Part shown: positions 35,840 through 44,700 of the stretch, one piece after another | How the letters are laid out: every line of letters starts with the position of its first letter | Position numbering within the stretch: the first letter of the stretch is position 1 | DNA from: Streptomyces sp. 2131.1 | GTDB lineage: Bacteria > Actinomycetota > Actinomycetes > Streptomycetales > Streptomycetaceae | Assembly: GCF_900105515.1 (NCBI RefSeq) | Contig: NZ_FNSY01000001.1 | Coordinates: 4,762,001-4,826,000 of the forward strand | DNA: 64,000 nt | Reading direction: 5' to 3' | The notes under the pieces: model-generated | Told to the model about the DNA's origin: nothing | Databases searched by the model: none | What the model saw: the letters and a program-made list of their open reading frames with translations, nothing else | Made by a program: the position numbers and the translations under genes

Positions 35840-37354
35840 ATGGCGGACTCCAAGCGCGAGGTCGAGCGGAAGTACGAAGCCACCGACGCCACCCGGCTGC
35901 CCGATCTGGGCCGGGTGGCCGGGGTCGGGTCCGTCGCGCACGAGGGCGTCATGGAACTCGACGCCGTCTACTACGACACCGAGGACCTGCGCCTCGCCGC
36001 CGCCAAGGTCACCCTCCGCCGCCGCACCGGCGGCTCGGACGCCGGCTGGCACCTGAAACTCCCCGTCGCCGCCGACGTCCGCGACGAGATCCGGGCCGCG
36101 CTCTCCGAGACCGTGCCGGCCCGCCTCACCGCCCTCATCCGCTCCCGGGTCCTCGACGCCTCCGTCGTCCCCGTGGTCCGGCTGCTCTCCGCCCGCGACG
36201 TCCACGTACTCACCGGCACCGACGGCACGCCCCTGGCCGAGCTCAGCGTCGACGAGGTCCGCGCGGAGCGGCTGCACGGAGGCGACCGCACCGCCGCCTG
36301 GACCGAGATCGAGGTCGAGCTCGCCGACGACGGGGACCCCGCCTTCCTCGACACCGTCGGCCGCACGCTGGAGGAGGCCGGCGTCCGCCCCTCCGCGTCC
36401 CACTCCAAGCTCGCCCGCGCGCTGGAGGAGACGGCGCCCGAGGTCGCGCGCCCCCGGGAGGACGAGCCACGTACCGCCGGTGACCACGTCCTGGTCTACG
36501 TACGCCGCCAGGCCGAGGCGATCGTCGCGCTCGACCCGGCCGTGCGGCGCGGCCTGCCCGACTCCGTGCACCGGATGCGCGTCGCGACCCGGCGGCTGCG
36601 CAGCGCCCTGCGCACGTACCGCCGTGTCCTCGACCCCGAGGCCACCCGCGCCCTCGGCGCCGAGCTGAAGTGGCTCGCGGGGGAGCTGGGCGTCGACCGC
36701 GACCAGGAGGTCCTGGACGCCCGGCTGCGCGCCCGGCTCGACGAACTGCCCCGCACCCTGGCCTTCGGGCCGGTCAGGGCGAGGCTGCGGCTCCGGTCGG
36801 CGGCGGGCCGCGGCGGTTCGCGCCGGCGCATCACCGCCGTCCTGGACTCCGCGCGCCATCTGGGCCTGCTGCGGGCCCTGGAGGCCCTGCTCGCCGATCC
36901 GCCCCTGCTGCCCGGGGCCGACGCCCCGCCCGGCGACGAGCTGACCCGCGCCGTCCGCAAGGACCACAAGCGCCTCGCTCGACGGATCGCGCGCGCCCTG
37001 GAGCCGCAGCCCGGACCGGACCGGGACGCCGCCCTGCACAGCGCCCGCAAAGCCGCGAAGAGGGCCCGGTACGCGGCGGAGGCCGCCCGCCCCGCCCTGG
37101 GGAAGCCCGCCAAGAAGGCCGCCAAGCGGCTCAAGGCCGTACAGAGCCTCCTCGGCGAGCACCAGGACAGCGTGGTCGCCCGCGAGACCCTGCGCGCCCT
37201 CGCCGTACAGGCGCACGCGGCGGGCGAGCCGTCGTTCACCTGGGGACTGGTGTACGGGCGCGAGGAGGCGGCCGCCGAGGCGGCCGAGCGCGCCCTGCCC
37301 GGGGTGTGGCACCGGGCGGCCCGGGCCCGTATCCGGCGGTCCTCCGGAAGCTGA
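35840..37354 (+). CDS. CYTH and CHAD domain-containing protein
   Basis: 504 residues. The N-terminal CYTH (triphosphate tunnel) domain opens with the ExExK signature at Glu7, Glu9 and Lys11 (REVERKY), followed by tunnel residues in TLRRRTGGSDAGWHLKLP. The C-terminal CHAD domain (about 225-500) is helical, with conserved histidines, first His244 in HRMRVATRRLRS and later HSARKAAKRARYAAE. CHAD domains bind polyphosphate, so an inorganic triphosphatase or polyphosphate-linked role is plausible but unproven. It is a separate leaderless transcription unit behind rodA. Confidence 0.9.
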   Translation: MADSKREVERKYEATDATRLPDLGRVAGVGSVAHEGVMELDAVYYDTEDLRLAAAKVTLRRRTGGSDAGWHLKLPVAADVRDEIRAALSETVPARLTALIRSRVLDASVVPVVRLLSARDVHVLTGTDGTPLAELSVDEVRAERLHGGDRTAAWTEIEVELADDGDPAFLDTVGRTLEEAGVRPSASHSKLARALEETAPEVARPREDEPRTAGDHVLVYVRRQAEAIVALDPAVRRGLPDSVHRMRVATRRLRSALRTYRRVLDPEATRALGAELKWLAGELGVDRDQEVLDARLRARLDELPRTLAFGPVRARLRLRSAAGRGGSRRRITAVLDSARHLGLLRALEALLADPPLLPGADAPPGDELTRAVRKDHKRLARRIARALEPQPGPDRDAALHSARKAAKRARYAAEAARPALGKPAKKAAKRLKAVQSLLGEHQDSVVARETLRALAVQAHAAGEPSFTWGLVYGREEAAAEAAERALPGVWHRAARARIRRSSGS

Positions 37355-37404
37355 GCAGCGAGGTACGCTGGATGGTCACCCCTGCCGGCTCTCGAAAGTT
37401 CGCG

Positions 37405-39330
37405 ATGTCTGTCGATTCGGTCTTCCCACAGCTCGAAGCTCTGCTCCCGCATGTGCAGAAGCCCATCCAGTACGTCGGCGGTGAGCTGAACTCCACCGTC
37501 AAGCCGTGGGACGAGTGCGACGTCCGCTGGGCGCTGATGTACCCGGACGCGTACGAGGTCGGGCTGCCCAACCAGGGCGTCATGATCCTCTACGAGGTGC
37601 TCAACGAGCGCCAGGGCGTCCTCGCCGAGCGCACCTACAGCGTCTGGCCGGACCTCGAAGCGCTGATGCGCGAGCACAAGGTGCCGCAGTTCACCGTGGA
37701 CAGCCACCGCCCGGTCAAGGCGTTCGACGTCTTCGGGCTCAGCTTCTCGACCGAGCTGGGCTACACCAACATGCTCACCGCCCTGGACCTGGCCGGCATC
37801 CCGCTGGCCGCGAAGGACCGGGACATCGACGACCCGATCGTGCTCGCCGGCGGCCACGCCGCGTTCAACCCGGAGCCGATCGCGGAGTTCATCGACTGCG
37901 CGGTCATCGGCGACGGCGAGCAGGCGGTCCTGGAGATCACCGAGATCGTCCGCGCCTGGAAGGCCGAGGGCCGCCCCGGCGGTCGCGAGGAGGTGCTGTT
38001 CCGCCTCGCGAGGACCGGCGGCGTGTACGTCCCCGGCTTCTACGACGTGGAGTACCTCCCGGACGGCCGCATCGGCCGCGTCGTACCCAACAAGTCGGGT
38101 GTGCCGTGGCGGGTGTCCAAGCACACCGTCATGGACCTCGACGAGTGGCCCTACCCGAAGCAGCCGCTGGTCCCGCTCGCCGAGACCGTCCACGAGCGGA
38201 TGTCCGTGGAGATCTTCCGCGGCTGCACCCGCGGCTGCCGTTTCTGCCAGGCCGGCATGATCACGCGCCCCGTGCGGGAGCGAAGCATCACCGGCATCGG
38301 CGAGATGGTCGAGAAGGGCCTCAAGGCCACCGGCTTCGAAGAGGTGGGTCTGCTTTCCCTCTCCTCCGCCGACCACACCGAGATCGGTGAGATCGCCAAG
38401 GGCCTCGCGGACCGCTACACCGAGGACAAGATCGGCCTCTCGCTGCCGTCCACCCGCGTCGACGCGTTCAACGTGGACCTGGCCAACGAGCTGACCCGCA
38501 ACGGCCGCCGTTCCGGTCTCACCTTCGCCCCCGAGGGCGGCTCCGAGCGCATGCGCAAGGTCATCAACAAGATGGTCTCGGAGGAGGACCTGATCCGCAC
38601 GGTCGCCACCGCGTACGGCAACGGCTGGCGCCAGGTGAAGCTGTACTTCATGTGCGGGCTGCCCACCGAGACCGACGAGGACGTCCTCCAGATCGGCGAC
38701 ATGGCGGTCAACGTGATCGCCAAGGGCCGCGAGGTCTCCGGGCAGAACGACATCCGCTGCACGGTCTCCATCGGCGGTTTCGTGCCCAAGCCGCACACCC
38801 CGTTCCAGTGGGCGCCGCAGCTCTCCGCCGAGGAGACCGACGCCCGCCTCGGCAAGCTCCGGGACAAGATCCGCGGCGACAAGAAGTACGGCCGCTCGAT
38901 CGGCTTCCGCTACCACGACGGCAAGCCCGGCATCGTCGAGGGCCTGCTCTCGCGCGGCGACCGCCGCGTCGGCTCCGTCATCCGCGCGGTCTACGAGGCC
39001 GGCGGCCGCTTCGACGGCTGGCGCGAGTACTTCAGCTACGACCTGTGGATGAAGAGCGCCGAGGCGACGCTGCCGGACTTCGGCGTGGACGTCGACTGGT
39101 ACACGACCCGCGAGCGCACCTACGAGGAGGTCCTGCCCTGGGACCACCTGGACTCGGGCCTCGACAAGGACTGGCTCTGGGAGGACTGGCAGGACTCGCT
39201 CGACGAGACCGAGGTCGAGGACTGCCGCTGGACCCCGTGCTTCGACTGCGGGGTGTGCCCGCAGATGGACACGAGTATCCAGATCGGCCCGACCGGCAAG
39301 AAGCTCCTGCCGCTGACGGTCGTGAAGTGA
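37405..39330 (+). CDS. TIGR03960-family radical SAM protein with B12-binding-like N-terminus
   Basis: 641 residues. The N-terminal region (PDAYEVGLPNQGVMILYEVLN) resembles a cobalamin-binding Rossmann domain. The radical SAM cluster motif is Cys274, Cys278 and Cys281 in GCTRGCRFC. The C-terminus has an extra cysteine cluster CRWTPCFDCGVCPQMD that may bind another FeS centre. The reaction is unknown. ATG 37405 (MSVDSVFPQ) fits family length; ATG 37372 lies only 2 nt after a TACGCT -10 box and is less likely. The partner TIGR03936 gene follows after one intervening gene. Confidence 0.88.
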   Translation: MSVDSVFPQLEALLPHVQKPIQYVGGELNSTVKPWDECDVRWALMYPDAYEVGLPNQGVMILYEVLNERQGVLAERTYSVWPDLEALMREHKVPQFTVDSHRPVKAFDVFGLSFSTELGYTNMLTALDLAGIPLAAKDRDIDDPIVLAGGHAAFNPEPIAEFIDCAVIGDGEQAVLEITEIVRAWKAEGRPGGREEVLFRLARTGGVYVPGFYDVEYLPDGRIGRVVPNKSGVPWRVSKHTVMDLDEWPYPKQPLVPLAETVHERMSVEIFRGCTRGCRFCQAGMITRPVRERSITGIGEMVEKGLKATGFEEVGLLSLSSADHTEIGEIAKGLADRYTEDKIGLSLPSTRVDAFNVDLANELTRNGRRSGLTFAPEGGSERMRKVINKMVSEEDLIRTVATAYGNGWRQVKLYFMCGLPTETDEDVLQIGDMAVNVIAKGREVSGQNDIRCTVSIGGFVPKPHTPFQWAPQLSAEETDARLGKLRDKIRGDKKYGRSIGFRYHDGKPGIVEGLLSRGDRRVGSVIRAVYEAGGRFDGWREYFSYDLWMKSAEATLPDFGVDVDWYTTRERTYEEVLPWDHLDSGLDKDWLWEDWQDSLDETEVEDCRWTPCFDCGVCPQMDTSIQIGPTGKKLLPLTVVK

Positions 39331-39367
39331 GTCCTGGAGTGACCGCCGGCGTGTGACAGCTCGGTGA

Positions 39368-39406
39368 CGAAGGCCCGGTCCGGGGAAACTCCCGGCCGGG
39401 CCTTCG
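39368..39406 (+). terminator. Terminator after the radical SAM gene
   Basis: 11-bp perfect stem CGAAGGCCCGG with its complement, 17-nt loop, 38 nt after the stop. Confidence 0.7.
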
Positions 39407-39419
39407 CGTCATGAGGGGC

Positions 39420-40613
39420 ATGGAACAGGGAAAGCACCGGGCACCGGCGGAGTACGGCGCCCACCAGGCGCCCGCGCACTACGAGGGCGGTGACGGCTGC
39501 CTCACCACGGTCATCCGGATTCCGGTCCGGGTCGTGGTGCTCCTCGTCGTGCTGCCGGTCCGGATGCTGTGGGACGCCCTCGTCGTCACCGCCCGCGCCG
39601 CCGAACGGGTGCTGCTGCGCCCGCTCGGACGCGTCCTGGCCCGGTTCTTCGGCGCCCTGTGGCGGTACGTGTTCGTCCCGCTGGGGCAGGCGCTGGTGTG
39701 GCTGGGGCGGGCGGTGTTCGTCTGGCCGTGGGCCGCGCTCTGGCGCTACGTCGTGGTGCCCGTGGTGCGGTACGGGATCGTGGTGCCGCTGCAATGGGCG
39801 TACGCGCGTCTGCTCACTCCGCTCGGCCACGGGCTGCGGTGGGTCTGGCGCGAGGCGCTGGTCCCGGCGGCACGGTGGCTGGGCACCGGCCTGAAGTGGC
39901 TGCTCACCGTGGTGCTCGTGCTGCCCGTGGTGCTGCTGTGGCGGTACGTCCTGGTGCCCGCCGGGACCGCCGCGGCCTGGCTGGTCCGGTATCTGGTCGT
40001 GGTCCCCCTCGTGTGGACGTACCGGAACGTGCTCACCCCCGTGGGCCATGGCATCGCCCGGACGCTGGATCTGCTGATCCGGGGGATCGAGGCGTTCTTC
40101 CGGGGGCTCGGCATCGCCCTGCGGTGGCTGGTCGTCACGCTGCTCGTGATCCCCGTCGTCCAGGTGTACCGGCAAGTCCTGAAGCCGGTCGGCCGGGAGA
40201 TCGCCGCCGCGCTCGGCGTCGCCTGGCGCGTCGCCGGGTTCGTCTCCCGGGCGGTCGGCCGCCTGATCGCCTGGCTCGTCCTCCACCTGGTCGCCGCGCC
40301 CGTGCGCTGGGCGTACCGCACGGTGTGCGTTCCGGTCGGGCGTGTCGTACGGGACGCGGTCCTGGCGCCCGTCGGGCGGGCGCTGCGGGCGGTCGGGCGT
40401 ACGGCCCGGCAGACGCTGCGCGCGGCCCGGGAAACGGTCCGGCAGGCGCGCCGCGACGCGTGGCGTGCGCTGGCCGGCGGGCCCGCCGAGCGCGAGCCCG
40501 GGGAACTCGGGGGCCCCCTTGCGCGTACTCTGGGTAGTGCAACGACCGTGCCCAGCGCGGTGCCCGGACCAGAGATCTCCCCGCTCCCGGAGAAATCCGC
40601 ACAGCAGGGGTGA
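39420..40613 (+). CDS. Trp/Val/Arg-rich repeat membrane protein of unknown function
   Basis: 397 residues from ATG 39420 (ATG 39411 is in frame). After a polar 30-residue start, almost the whole protein is a degenerate repeat of hydrophobic, tryptophan-rich and arginine-studded segments. Examples are LWRYVFVPLG, LWRYVVVPVV, QWAYARLLTPLG, LWRYVLVPAG, VWTYRNVLTPVG, VQVYRQVLKPVG and RWAYRTVCVPVG. I count about seven or eight units 25-50 residues apart. The C-terminus is basic (RTARQTLRAARETVRQARR) and then Pro/Ser-rich. It looks like many short re-entrant or amphipathic hairpins on the membrane. I know no named family. It sits between two linked radical-SAM genes. Confidence 0.75.
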   Translation: MEQGKHRAPAEYGAHQAPAHYEGGDGCLTTVIRIPVRVVVLLVVLPVRMLWDALVVTARAAERVLLRPLGRVLARFFGALWRYVFVPLGQALVWLGRAVFVWPWAALWRYVVVPVVRYGIVVPLQWAYARLLTPLGHGLRWVWREALVPAARWLGTGLKWLLTVVLVLPVVLLWRYVLVPAGTAAAWLVRYLVVVPLVWTYRNVLTPVGHGIARTLDLLIRGIEAFFRGLGIALRWLVVTLLVIPVVQVYRQVLKPVGREIAAALGVAWRVAGFVSRAVGRLIAWLVLHLVAAPVRWAYRTVCVPVGRVVRDAVLAPVGRALRAVGRTARQTLRAARETVRQARRDAWRALAGGPAEREPGELGGPLARTLGSATTVPSAVPGPEISPLPEKSAQQG

Positions 40614-40692
40614 GCCGGTCCGGACCCCCGGGCCACCCGTATTTCGAGGGCGGCGCGCCACCGCGCCCGCCCCGCACCGAGGAGAAGAACCA

Positions 40693-41517
40693 CTGGGCAA
40701 GCGACAGCCCGAAGGCCCGCCGCCCGCACCGGCGGTGCAGCGCATCCGACTGCGCTACACCAAGCGCGGCCGCCTCCGGTTCACCAGCCACCGCGACTTC
40801 CAGCGTGCCTTCGAGCGGGCACTGCGCCGCTCCCAGGTCCCCATGGCCTACTCGGCGGGCTTCACCCCCCACCCCAAGGTGTCGTACGCCAACGCCGCCC
40901 CCACCGGTACGGGCAGCGAGGCCGAGTTCCTGGAGATCGCCCTCACCGAAGCCCGTGATCCGGGCGTCCTGCGTGAGCTGCTCAACGACTCCATGCCGGA
41001 CGGCCTGGACATCACGGACGCCGTAGAGGCCCGCACCTCGGGTCTCGCCGACCGGCTGACCGCCTCCGTCTGGGAGATCCGCCTCGACGGGGTGACCCCC
41101 GAGGACGCGGAGAAGGCCGTGTCCGCCTTCAATGCGGCGGAGACCGTCGAGGTCGAGCGCCGCACGAAGAACGGCATGCGGGCCTTCGACGCCCGTTCCG
41201 CCGTGGTCGACCTCAGGACCCTCGATCTTCCGGCTGATAGGTCCGGTGACAGGGCCTGTGCGATACTGCGGCTGGTTGTTCGGCACGTGACACCTGCCGT
41301 ACGGCCTGACGACGTCCTGTCCGGTCTCCGCGTTGTGGCCGACCTGGCGCCGCCGGTCCCCGCAGCGGTGACCAGGCTGGCGCAGGGGCTCTTCGACGAG
41401 GAGTCCGGCACGGTGACCGACCCGCTCGCGCCCGACCGCGAGGCAGCCCCGGCCGCATCAACCACGGCCACCGGGACCGCCGTCGCGACGGCGCCGGAAG
41501 GTGCAGGTTCCGCGTAA
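40693..41517 (+). CDS. TIGR03936 family radical-SAM-linked protein (DUF2344), probable CTG start
   Basis: 274 residues. The core begins QRIRLRYTKRGRLRFTSHRD and contains AYSAGFTPHPKVSYANA, the DUF2344/TIGR03936 signature of proteins paired with TIGR03960 radical SAM enzymes. The ribosome binding site GAGGAG (40679-40684) is followed after 8 nt by CTG at 40693, giving the expected GKRQPEGPPPAPAV leader. No ATG or GTG with a site is available. GTG 40735 would start right at the core but has poor support. An Ala/Thr-rich tail ends the protein. Function unknown. Confidence 0.88.
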   Translation: MGKRQPEGPPPAPAVQRIRLRYTKRGRLRFTSHRDFQRAFERALRRSQVPMAYSAGFTPHPKVSYANAAPTGTGSEAEFLEIALTEARDPGVLRELLNDSMPDGLDITDAVEARTSGLADRLTASVWEIRLDGVTPEDAEKAVSAFNAAETVEVERRTKNGMRAFDARSAVVDLRTLDLPADRSGDRACAILRLVVRHVTPAVRPDDVLSGLRVVADLAPPVPAAVTRLAQGLFDEESGTVTDPLAPDREAAPAASTTATGTAVATAPEGAGSA

Positions 41518-41749
41518 GGCGGTCGTCGTAGCGCAGCCCTCGCGCTCGGGAGCCACCTGGGCCGGGCCGCGCGCTGACCCATAAGACTTTCGCCAGGCCG
41601 TCCGCACACCGCGTACGGAACCGGCGAGCCAGACATTCAGCTCCCGTGCGGCGCCCGCGCCCCGGACGGCGGTGCCGCGACCACCATGCGGACCGAACCG
41701 GACCGGAACCAGGTGCGGCGCCCGGGAGCGCGACGGGAGAAGCGCCCGC

Positions 41750-44700
41750 ATGCCCCAGCCGAACGAATCCGGCACCGCCGGGAACGCAGAGGACAACAAC
41801 ACCCCCGGGGACAAGCTGCCGCCGCGCCGCAGGCGCCGCGCCGCTTCCCGCCCCGCCGGCCCGCCGTCCGCGGGCGAACGGGTCGCCGCCGACGCGTCGG
41901 CCATACCGGCTGCTGACGCGGGAGAGCCCCAAGCCGCAGCCGAGCCCGCCGCCGAGCCCGCGGCCCCGGCCCGCCCGCGCCGCCGTGCGGTCCGCAAGGC
42001 CACGTCACCGGCCGGTGCGCCGCAGGCCGCCGAGCCGGCCGAGACCGTCGAGCCCGCCCCGGCCGCCGCCGAGCCGGTCACCGAGGAGCCCGCGGCCGAG
42101 GCCCCGCGCACCCGCCGCCGCGCGGTCCGCAAGGCCACAGCGCCCGCCGGTGCGCCCGAGAAGGCCGCAGAGCCGGCCGCCGAGCAGGAGGCACCCGTGA
42201 CGGAGAGCCCCGAACCCGCCGCCGAGCCCGTGGCCGAGGCGCCCCGCGCCCGCCGCCGTGCCGTGCGCAAGGCCACGTCCCCCGCCGGAGCGCCCAAGGC
42301 CGCCGAGCCGGCCGAGAACGTCGAGGAGGCCCCCGTGGTGGAGAGCCCCGAGCCCGCCGCCGAGTCCGCGGCCCCGGCCCGCCCGCGCCGTCGCGCGGTC
42401 CGCAAGGCCACGTCCCCGGCCGGTGCGCCCAAGGCCGCCGAGCCCGTGGAGATCGTGGCCGAGGCCGCCCCGAGCCCCGAGCCCGCCGCAGCGGAACCGG
42501 CCGCCGAGACCGTCGAGGCGGCCCCCCGCGGCCGCACCCGCCGCCGCGCCTCCGCCCCGGCCGGTGCCCCGCAGGCCGCCGCTTCCGTGGAGCCGGTCGA
42601 CGAGGTCACCGAGGAGACGGAAGAGGTGGAGGAGACCGAAGAGGCCGCCGAGCCCGTCGTCGCCGAGGCGCCCGCCGAGGCCCCCCGCGGCCGCCGCCGC
42701 GCCACCCGCAAGGCGACGTCCCCGGCCGGTGCGCCGAAGGCCGCCGAGGAGAAGCCGGCCGAGCAGCCCGCCGAGGCCCAGACCGGTGAGAGCCTGCCCG
42801 AGGCCGCCGTGGAGGAGCTGGCCGCCGAGACCGTCGAGGTCGAGGAGGCCGCCCCGCGCGGCCGTCAGCGCCGCCGGGCCACCGCCGCCGCCGGCCGCCC
42901 CGAGTTCACCGCCAAGGCAGAGGAGCCCGCGCGCCGCAGCCGTCGGGCCACCCGCCCGGCCGTCGCCGTCTTCCAGGCGCCGGTCTTCGCCGAGCCGATG
43001 TTCCAGACTCCGGAGACCGCGGCCGCCGCCGCGGCTGCCGCCTCTCACGACGAGGAGCCCGGGGACGAGATCACCCCGGCCCAGGAGCGGACCGCGCCCG
43101 CCGAGGCTGCTCCCGCCGAGTCCGCGTCGCAGGGCGGTTCGCGCCGCCGTCGCCGCCGTCGCGGTGAGGCCGCCGAGACCGACGCCACCGAGGCCCAGGC
43201 CGCCGCCCCGGAGCCGGAGCAGGCCGAGGACGAGCAGGAGCCGGAGGCCGAGGCCGAGCAGGACGGCGAGGACTCCGACGAGTACGGCGACCGCCCGTCG
43301 CGCCGCCGTCGCCGGGGCGGCCGTCGCCGCCGCCGGGGCGAGGCCGCCGATGACGAGTCCGCCGAGCCGCAGCACGCGGACGACGCCGACCACGCGGACG
43401 ACGAGCACGAGGCCGCCCAGGAGTCCGAGGACGAGGGCGACGAGGAGAACGACGACCACGAGGCCGCCGGCTCCGGTTCGAGCAGCAGCCGCCGTCGCCG
43501 GCGCCGCCGCCGTCGCAGCGGTGACGCGGTGTCCGACGCCGAGAACGGCTCGGACGACCCGGAGCGCACGGTCGTCAAGGTCCGCGAGCCCCGCAAGAAG
43601 GAGGAGCGGGAGCCCGGCACCGGCTTCGACGAGGTCCAGTCCATCAAGGGCTCGACCCGCATGGAGGCGAAGAAGCAGCGCCGCCGCGAGGGCCGCGAGC
43701 AGGGCCGCCGCCGGGTGCCGATCATCACCGAGGCGGAGTTCCTGGCGCGCCGCGAGTCCGTCGAGCGCGTCATGGTCGTCCGCCAGAGCGGCGAGCGCAC
43801 CCAGATCGGCGTCCTCGAGGACGACGTGCTCGTCGAGCACTACGTCAACAAGGAGCAGGCCACCAGCTACGTCGGCAACGTCTACCTGGGCAAGGTCCAG
43901 AACGTGCTGCCGTCCATGGAGGCCGCGTTCGTCGACATCGGCAAGGGCCGCAACGCCGTCCTGTACGCCGGTGAGGTCAACTTCGAGGCGCTCGGCATGG
44001 CCCACGGGCCGCGCCGTATCGAGACCGCGCTGAAGTCCGGCCAGTCCGTCCTGGTCCAGGTCACCAAGGACCCGATCGGCCACAAGGGCGCCCGCCTGAC
44101 CAGCCAGGTCTCGCTGCCCGGCCGCTACCTGGTCTACGTGCCCGAGGGCTCGATGACGGGGATCAGCCGCAAGCTGCCCGACACCGAGCGCGCCCGGCTC
44201 AAGACCATCCTCAAGAAGATCGTCCCCGAGGACGCGGGTGTCATCGTGCGCACCGCCGCCGAGGGCGCGAGCGAGGACGAGCTGCGCCGCGACGTCGAGC
44301 GGCTCCAGCAGCAGTGGGAGGACATCAAGAAGAAGTCGAAGAGCACCGGCAGCTCCAACGCGCCGACGCTCCTGTACGGCGAGCCGGACATGACCGTCCG
44401 GGTCGTCCGCGACATCTTCAACGAGGACTTCTCCAAGGTCATCGTCAGCGGCGACGACGCGTGGGAGACCATCCACGGATACGTCTCGCACGTGGCGCCC
44501 GACCTGACGGACCGGCTGTCGCGGTGGACCTCCGAGGTCGACATCTTCGCGACGTACCGGATCGACGAGCAGCTCATGAAGGCGCTGGACCGCAAGGTCT
44601 ACCTGCCGAGCGGCGGCTCTCTGGTGATCGACAAGACCGAGGCGATGGTCGTCGTCGACGTCAACACCGGCAAGTTCACCGGCCAGGGCGGCAACCTGGA

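Noticed and set aside
35840..41517. Horizontally acquired island around the repeat membrane protein
   Set aside because: Base composition and codon use look like the rest of the window; no integrase, tRNA target or direct-repeat boundary was found.
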